Assembly (NCBI RefSeq): GCF_020177375.1
Contig: NZ_JAIWHV010000008.1
Location: 87,410 to 151,409, forward strand
DNA: 64,000 nucleotides
Reading direction: 5' to 3'
From: Saliphagus infecundisoli
Lineage (GTDB): Archaea > Halobacteriota > Halobacteria > Halobacteriales > Natrialbaceae
In this document: one piece after another, positions 60,841-64,000 of the stretch
Numbering within the stretch: position 1 is the stretch's first letter
How the letters are laid out: every line of letters starts with the position of its first letter
Position numbers and translations under genes: made by a program
The notes under the pieces: generated by a model
The model's input: only the letters and a program-made list of their open reading frames with translations
Databases searched by the model: none
What the model was told of the DNA's origin: nothing

Positions 60841-62144
60841 GGGACGTGCTCTACGAGGCCGTAGCCGAGCAGCCTGGCGATGTCCCGCGGGTTCCGGTAG
60901 CGCCGGAAGCTGACGACTTCGTTCAGCACCGAGAGCCACGACAGGAGGGTGCCTATGCCGACGGCGATCCCCAGGAAGAGCAGGAAGAAGGGGGCGTTCA
61001 GGATCCCGAGCAGGAAGGCGATCGGGACGAGGAGGTAGCCGACGCCCTCGATCAGCGGGCCGATCGTCTCGACGAGGAGGAAAAAGGGGAGCGCAACGAG
61101 CCCGATGACGCCGTAGTTCGGATTGCCGATCATCCGGCGATGGATCCACAGCGTCTCGACCATTCCCCGGAACCAGCGGCCCCGTTGGCGGGCCAGTACC
61201 GCCCGCGAGGCGGGCACCTCCGTCCAGACGACGGGGTAGGGGACGAACTCGATCCGGTAGTCCTCGCCCGCGAACTCGCGGTGGAGCCGGACGATCAGCT
61301 CCATGTCCTCGGTGATGGTGTCCGTCGAGTACCCGCCCACCTCCCGGACGGCACTGGTCCGGAAGAGGCCGAACGCCCCCGAGATGATCAGGAGGCCACC
61401 GATCCCGCTCAAGCCGATCCGTCCCGAGAGAAACGCCCGGAGGTACTCGACGACCTGGAGGTTCGCCAGACGATTCCTCGAGAGTCCGACCTCCCGGACG
61501 ACCCCGCGGCCGATCGAACAGCCGTTGGCGACCCGGACCGCGCCGCCGGTGGCGATCGTCCGGTCGGGATCCCGGAGGAACGGTTCGGCGACCTCCAGAA
61601 GCGCCCCCCGCTCGATGACGGTGTCGGCGTCGACGGCACAGAACAGGGGCTGGTCGGTGAAGAAGACGCCCGCGTTGAGGGCGTCCGCCTTTCCGCCGTT
61701 TTCCTTGTCGATGACGACGAGGTCGATCCGCGGGGACTGGTAGACTCCCCGGACCTCCTCGCAGGGGAGGTCGACGGGGACCGGCGCCTCGATCGGCTCG
61801 AGGTCGAAGGACTCGACGAGTACGTCGAGCGTGGCGTCGGTCGAACCGTCGTTGACGACGACGAGGTCGTAGTTTCCGTACTCTAAGTTGCGAAGCGACC
61901 GGACGGTCTCGACGATCGTCACCTCCTCGTTGTAGGCGGGGACGACGACGCTGATCCCCGGCAGGAACGGCGAGTTGTGTGGTTCGTAGGCCGGTTCGAT
62001 CAGCCAGTCGCGGACGTTGCCCGCCAGAACCGCGATCGAGACGAGGTGGATCAGCAGGTAGCTGCCGTTGACGAGCGCGAAGTAGAGCACGAAAAACCAA
62101 CTGGCGAGCCAGAGCGCCGTCGAGACGCCGGCGGCTACGTCCAT
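60738..62144 (-). CDS. Membrane glycosyltransferase family 2
   Basis: A 468-residue processive-type GT2. Two N-terminal membrane helices precede ISVVVPAYNEEVTIVETV, VVVNDGSTDATL, CAVDADTVIERG (DxD metal site), DTITEDMELIVRLH (catalytic Asp) and RQRGRWFRGM (Q-x-x-R-W), then three to four C-terminal helices. These are the hallmarks of cellulose/chitin/PNAG-type synthases that polymerise and export a chain. The start at 62142-62144 overlaps the end of the HEAT-repeat gene by 10 nt. It likely makes an exopolysaccharide; sugar unknown. Confidence 0.9.
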   Translation of the reverse strand: MDVAAGVSTALWLASWFFVLYFALVNGSYLLIHLVSIAVLAGNVRDWLIEPAYEPHNSPFLPGISVVVPAYNEEVTIVETVRSLRNLEYGNYDLVVVNDGSTDATLDVLVESFDLEPIEAPVPVDLPCEEVRGVYQSPRIDLVVIDKENGGKADALNAGVFFTDQPLFCAVDADTVIERGALLEVAEPFLRDPDRTIATGGAVRVANGCSIGRGVVREVGLSRNRLANLQVVEYLRAFLSGRIGLSGIGGLLIISGAFGLFRTSAVREVGGYSTDTITEDMELIVRLHREFAGEDYRIEFVPYPVVWTEVPASRAVLARQRGRWFRGMVETLWIHRRMIGNPNYGVIGLVALPFFLLVETIGPLIEGVGYLLVPIAFLLGILNAPFFLLFLGIAVGIGTLLSWLSVLNEVVSFRRYRNPRDIARLLGYGLVEHVPYRQWKSWIAWVAVVRYLRGEGGWGEMIRVGFDQ

Positions 62145-63223
62145 CCGGTCGCAACCCTCCTCGGCGTCCGTCGTTCGGCCCCGGCCCACGCGACGGTCCG
62201 CGCGACCGCCTCGTCCGGTTGGCCCGTCCCGTCGGTCACGCTCTCGAGCCCGCCGACCCGCCGGAGGGTCCGGGCGGCCGCCAGCCGGGCGCGGTCGTCG
62301 GGATCGTTGTAGACGCCGTACCGGAGCCAGTCGACCGATTCACCGTCGCCCCACTTGCCGAACAGCTCGTAGGCCGCCGTCCGGACCGCCGGCTCCGGGT
62401 CCGCGAGCGCCCGCTCGGCGTCGACGCGCTCGCGGAGCTCCCGGCGCCAGCCCTGGCGGGCGAACGCCGACAGCGCCGTTGCCCGCACCTGTGGCGAGTC
62501 GTGGTCGAGGAGCGCGGGGAGCCACGCGAACCGGTCGGTCCGCTCGGTCGCCTGGCAGTGAGCGAGAACGGTCAGGGTCTGGACCACCAGCCCCTCCGAC
62601 CACCAGGTCGCCTCCGCGTCGGCGTGAGCCAGCAGCGGGGTCGCGTCCCGGCGATTGAGCCGGTAGAGCGTGTCGAGTCCGAACACCGACAGCCGCTCCT
62701 CGCCCGACCACAACAGGAGCGAGGTCCCGTCGCGGGCGGCGTCGGGTCCGCCGGCGACGGAGAGCAGGCGGGCGGCTCCCGCACGGGTCGCGGGGTGGTC
62801 CGTACAGCGCTCCCGGAGGCGCTCGGTCGGAACGTCGCGCTCGAGGAGGGTCAGCCAGATCAGTCCCCGGAGCCGGCTGGTCACCGTCCGGCTGGCGAGC
62901 AGGTCGACCGCGCGGTCGCCGACCCCGAGGGCCTCGGCGAGGTCGACGAGCCGGTCGCGCTCGCGCCCGCGGAGCTGGCGGAGGTAGCGGGCGAGAAGCC
63001 GCCGGAGGACGAACCGTTCGGTGAGCGACAGCTCCCCGACCCACCCCGACCAGTTCGGGTCCGGCCGGTCGAGCCGGGCGAACAACTCCTCGACCAGGCG
63101 AGGACGGGCCCGCTCGCGCCGGCGGTCGAACCGGGCCAGGAGGATCGAGACCACGAGCGCGAGCGCGCCGACGACGGCGGTCGCGGCGACGATGGCTACG
63201 AAGGCGCTCCCGAGAGCGTTCAT
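62135..63223 (-). CDS. Membrane-anchored HEAT-repeat protein
   Basis: A 362-residue protein with one N-terminal membrane helix (about residues 5-30) followed by a cytoplasmic helical domain of HEAT-type repeats (DSPQVRATALSAFARQGW, DPEPAVRTAAYELFGKWG, DPDDRARLAAARTLRRVG). It probably scaffolds a protein complex. Its start overlaps the response-regulator stop and its end overlaps the glycosyltransferase start, so all three are one coupled operon. It could be a regulatory or assembly partner of the synthase. Confidence 0.85.
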   Translation of the reverse strand: MNALGSAFVAIVAATAVVGALALVVSILLARFDRRRERARPRLVEELFARLDRPDPNWSGWVGELSLTERFVLRRLLARYLRQLRGRERDRLVDLAEALGVGDRAVDLLASRTVTSRLRGLIWLTLLERDVPTERLRERCTDHPATRAGAARLLSVAGGPDAARDGTSLLLWSGEERLSVFGLDTLYRLNRRDATPLLAHADAEATWWSEGLVVQTLTVLAHCQATERTDRFAWLPALLDHDSPQVRATALSAFARQGWRRELRERVDAERALADPEPAVRTAAYELFGKWGDGESVDWLRYGVYNDPDDRARLAAARTLRRVGGLESVTDGTGQPDEAVARTVAWAGAERRTPRRVATGWT

Positions 63224-63591
63224 CGGACCAGCCGCCCCAGCCGCGCGGAGACCTCCGAGGGACTGAACGGCTTGGTGACGTAGTCGTCGGCGCCGAGTTC
63301 GAACCCCCGAACGACGTCGCGTTCCAACCCGCGGCCGGTGACCATGACCACCGGAAGCTCCTCGAGGTCGTCGTGGTCGCGCAGCCGGCTCAGGATTCCG
63401 AAGCCGTCGAGCCCCGGCAGCATCAGGTCCAGGACGAGCCCGTCGGGAAGCTCGTCGGCCCCCTCGAGGCGCTCCCAGCAGTCCTCGCCGTCGTCGATCG
63501 CCACGACGTCGTAGCCGTCGGTCTCGAGGCGGTAGGCGAGCAACTCCCGGACGTGCTCGTCGTCCTCACAGACCAGAACCCGTTCAGCCAT
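63220..63591 (-). CDS. Stand-alone response regulator receiver
   Basis: A 123-residue single REC domain. RVLVCEDDEHVRELL has the acidic pair, LVLDLMLPGLDGFG the phosphoacceptor Asp (about residue 53), VVMVTGRG the Thr, and DYVTKPFSPSEV the Lys. No output domain. Overlaps both neighbours by a few bases. Likely reports a histidine-kinase signal to the HEAT protein/glycosyltransferase by protein contact, a scheme like other single-domain regulators controlling polysaccharide synthases (inference). Confidence 0.92.
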   Translation of the reverse strand: MAERVLVCEDDEHVRELLAYRLETDGYDVVAIDDGEDCWERLEGADELPDGLVLDLMLPGLDGFGILSRLRDHDDLEELPVVMVTGRGLERDVVRGFELGADDYVTKPFSPSEVSARLGRLVR

Positions 63592-63887
63592 CCGTCGCTC
63601 CCCTCCGCGAGAGGTCGGACACCACCTCGCCCGCGAGTTCGACCGTCGAGAGCGGCCGGTGGGCGAACTGATCGTGGCCCGTGATCGCCGTCCACTCGCC
63701 GCCGGTCGGCGGCGGGCCGACGGCCACCAGCGGGAGGTGGGCCGGCTCCGCCGGGTCCCGCAGCGCCGCGACGAGTTCCGCGTCGACCCCTTCCGTCCCG
63801 GTATCGAGGACCGCGACGTCGGCACCGTTGGCCGCGATCGTCTCGAGGACGCCGGCGGCGCCACTGCGAGGATCGCTCTTGTGTAGA
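63584..63887 (-). pseudogene. REC-like protein missing its N-terminus at a probable insertion junction
   Basis: About 95 C-terminal codons (GAAGVLETIAANGADVAVLD, then TGTEGVDAELVAALRDP and HLPLVAVGPPPTGGEW) look like the second half of a receiver-type domain, ending LSRRGATDG with the stop inside the start of the next gene (ATGGCTGA). The similarity stops near 63870-63887. Beyond that point another frame ends in a transposase-like tail, so the gene is probably cut by a mobile element. The upper boundary is approximate. Confidence 0.55.
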
Positions 63888-64000
63888 TTAGCGGAACACG
63901 GTGACAGCGATACAGTCGACCAGGCTGTGGATCGGGGCTCCGACGAGGTTCAGAGAGCGCAGAAGCCCGAAGGTGCGAGCGGCCTGCTCCAAGCCCTGCT
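63888..64000 (-). CDS. C-terminal fragment of an unknown, possibly transposase, protein (cut by window edge)
   Basis: Thirty-six codons end at TAA (63888-63890). The sequence includes ARTFGLLRSLNLVGAPIH and SLVDCIAVTVFR. It is out of frame with, and unlike, the REC-type gene that follows without gap, and its base composition is less GC-biased at third positions. A transposase tail is the likeliest explanation for a foreign gene abutting a truncated operon, but I cannot name the family. Confidence 0.35.
   Translation of the reverse strand, partial: QGLEQAARTFGLLRSLNLVGAPIHSLVDCIAVTVFR

Noticed and set aside
1..64000. CRISPR arrays or long tandem repeats
   Set aside because: No regularly spaced direct repeats were found on reading; the only repeats are IS ends and short operator-like motifs.
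1..64000. tRNA, rRNA or other stable RNA genes
   Set aside because: No cloverleaf with a convincing T-loop and acceptor stem and no rRNA segment was recognised; a covariance-model scan would be decisive.

Overview
The window is a piece of a haloarchaeal chromosome (class Halobacteria). The evidence is high G+C with strong third-position bias, very acidic proteins, archaeal information-processing genes (arginyl-tRNA synthetase, aRF1 with NIKS and GGQ, transcription factor S, archaeal NAC, A-type ATPase subunit D, siroheme decarboxylase), Tat-type lipoproteins, and TATA-like boxes about 25-30 nt before start codons, so many mRNAs are probably leaderless. I cannot assign a genus from sequence alone. 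No tRNA, rRNA, CRISPR array or replication origin was recognised.

Layout. 1-9 kb: edge fragment, argS, prf1, atpD with a small zinc-site protein, a secreted glycosidase-like lipoprotein and a DUF460 protein. 9-11.65 kb: a mobile island in which an IS630-type element (TA target, -1 frameshifted transposase) has inserted directly behind the stop codon of a tnpB gene that already carries an in-frame TGA. The tnpB CDS is thereby separated from its right-end hairpin. 11.7-19.5 kb: small membrane proteins, a PadR regulator, a GNAT acetyltransferase, a MaoC hydratase / CitE-type lyase / glutamate dehydrogenase group (possibly methylaspartate cycle), acyl-CoA dehydrogenase and a RIO-like kinase.

19.5-32 kb is the most interesting stretch: aldehyde dehydrogenase, Lrp regulator, class III aminotransferase, methylmalonate-semialdehyde dehydrogenase, a luciferase-like (LLM, F420-type) oxidoreductase, a uracil/xanthine permease, an M20 carbamoyl-amino-acid hydrolase, a second LLM oxidoreductase overlapping it, and a dihydropyrimidinase/hydantoinase. 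Together these make a nearly complete reductive pyrimidine catabolic route (uptake, ring opening, decarbamoylation, transamination, CoA-acylating oxidation). The usual NAD(P)-dependent dihydropyrimidine dehydrogenase is absent and two LLM flavin/F420-type enzymes sit in its place. The hypothesis is an F420H2-dependent pyrimidine reductase.

32-43 kb: a nitroreductase relic, a polysaccharide-deacetylase lipoprotein on a sequon-rich stalk, a nitrilase-family hydrolase coupled to an SRPBCC protein, small regulators, tfs, trmI-NAC, alpha/beta hydrolase, a PUA-NYN pair and htpX. 43-48 kb: lysine biosynthesis (dapA-dapB-dapD, phosphotransferase, lysA). 48-60 kb: cyclophilin, aldehyde dehydrogenase coupled to a TPP enzyme, anthranilate phosphoribosyltransferase paralogue, fused siroheme decarboxylase, a 1022-residue FAD/Fe-S oxidoreductase and a CNNM/CBS protein. 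60-64 kb: a glycosyltransferase - HEAT protein - response regulator operon whose upstream member seems broken by an insertion at the right edge.
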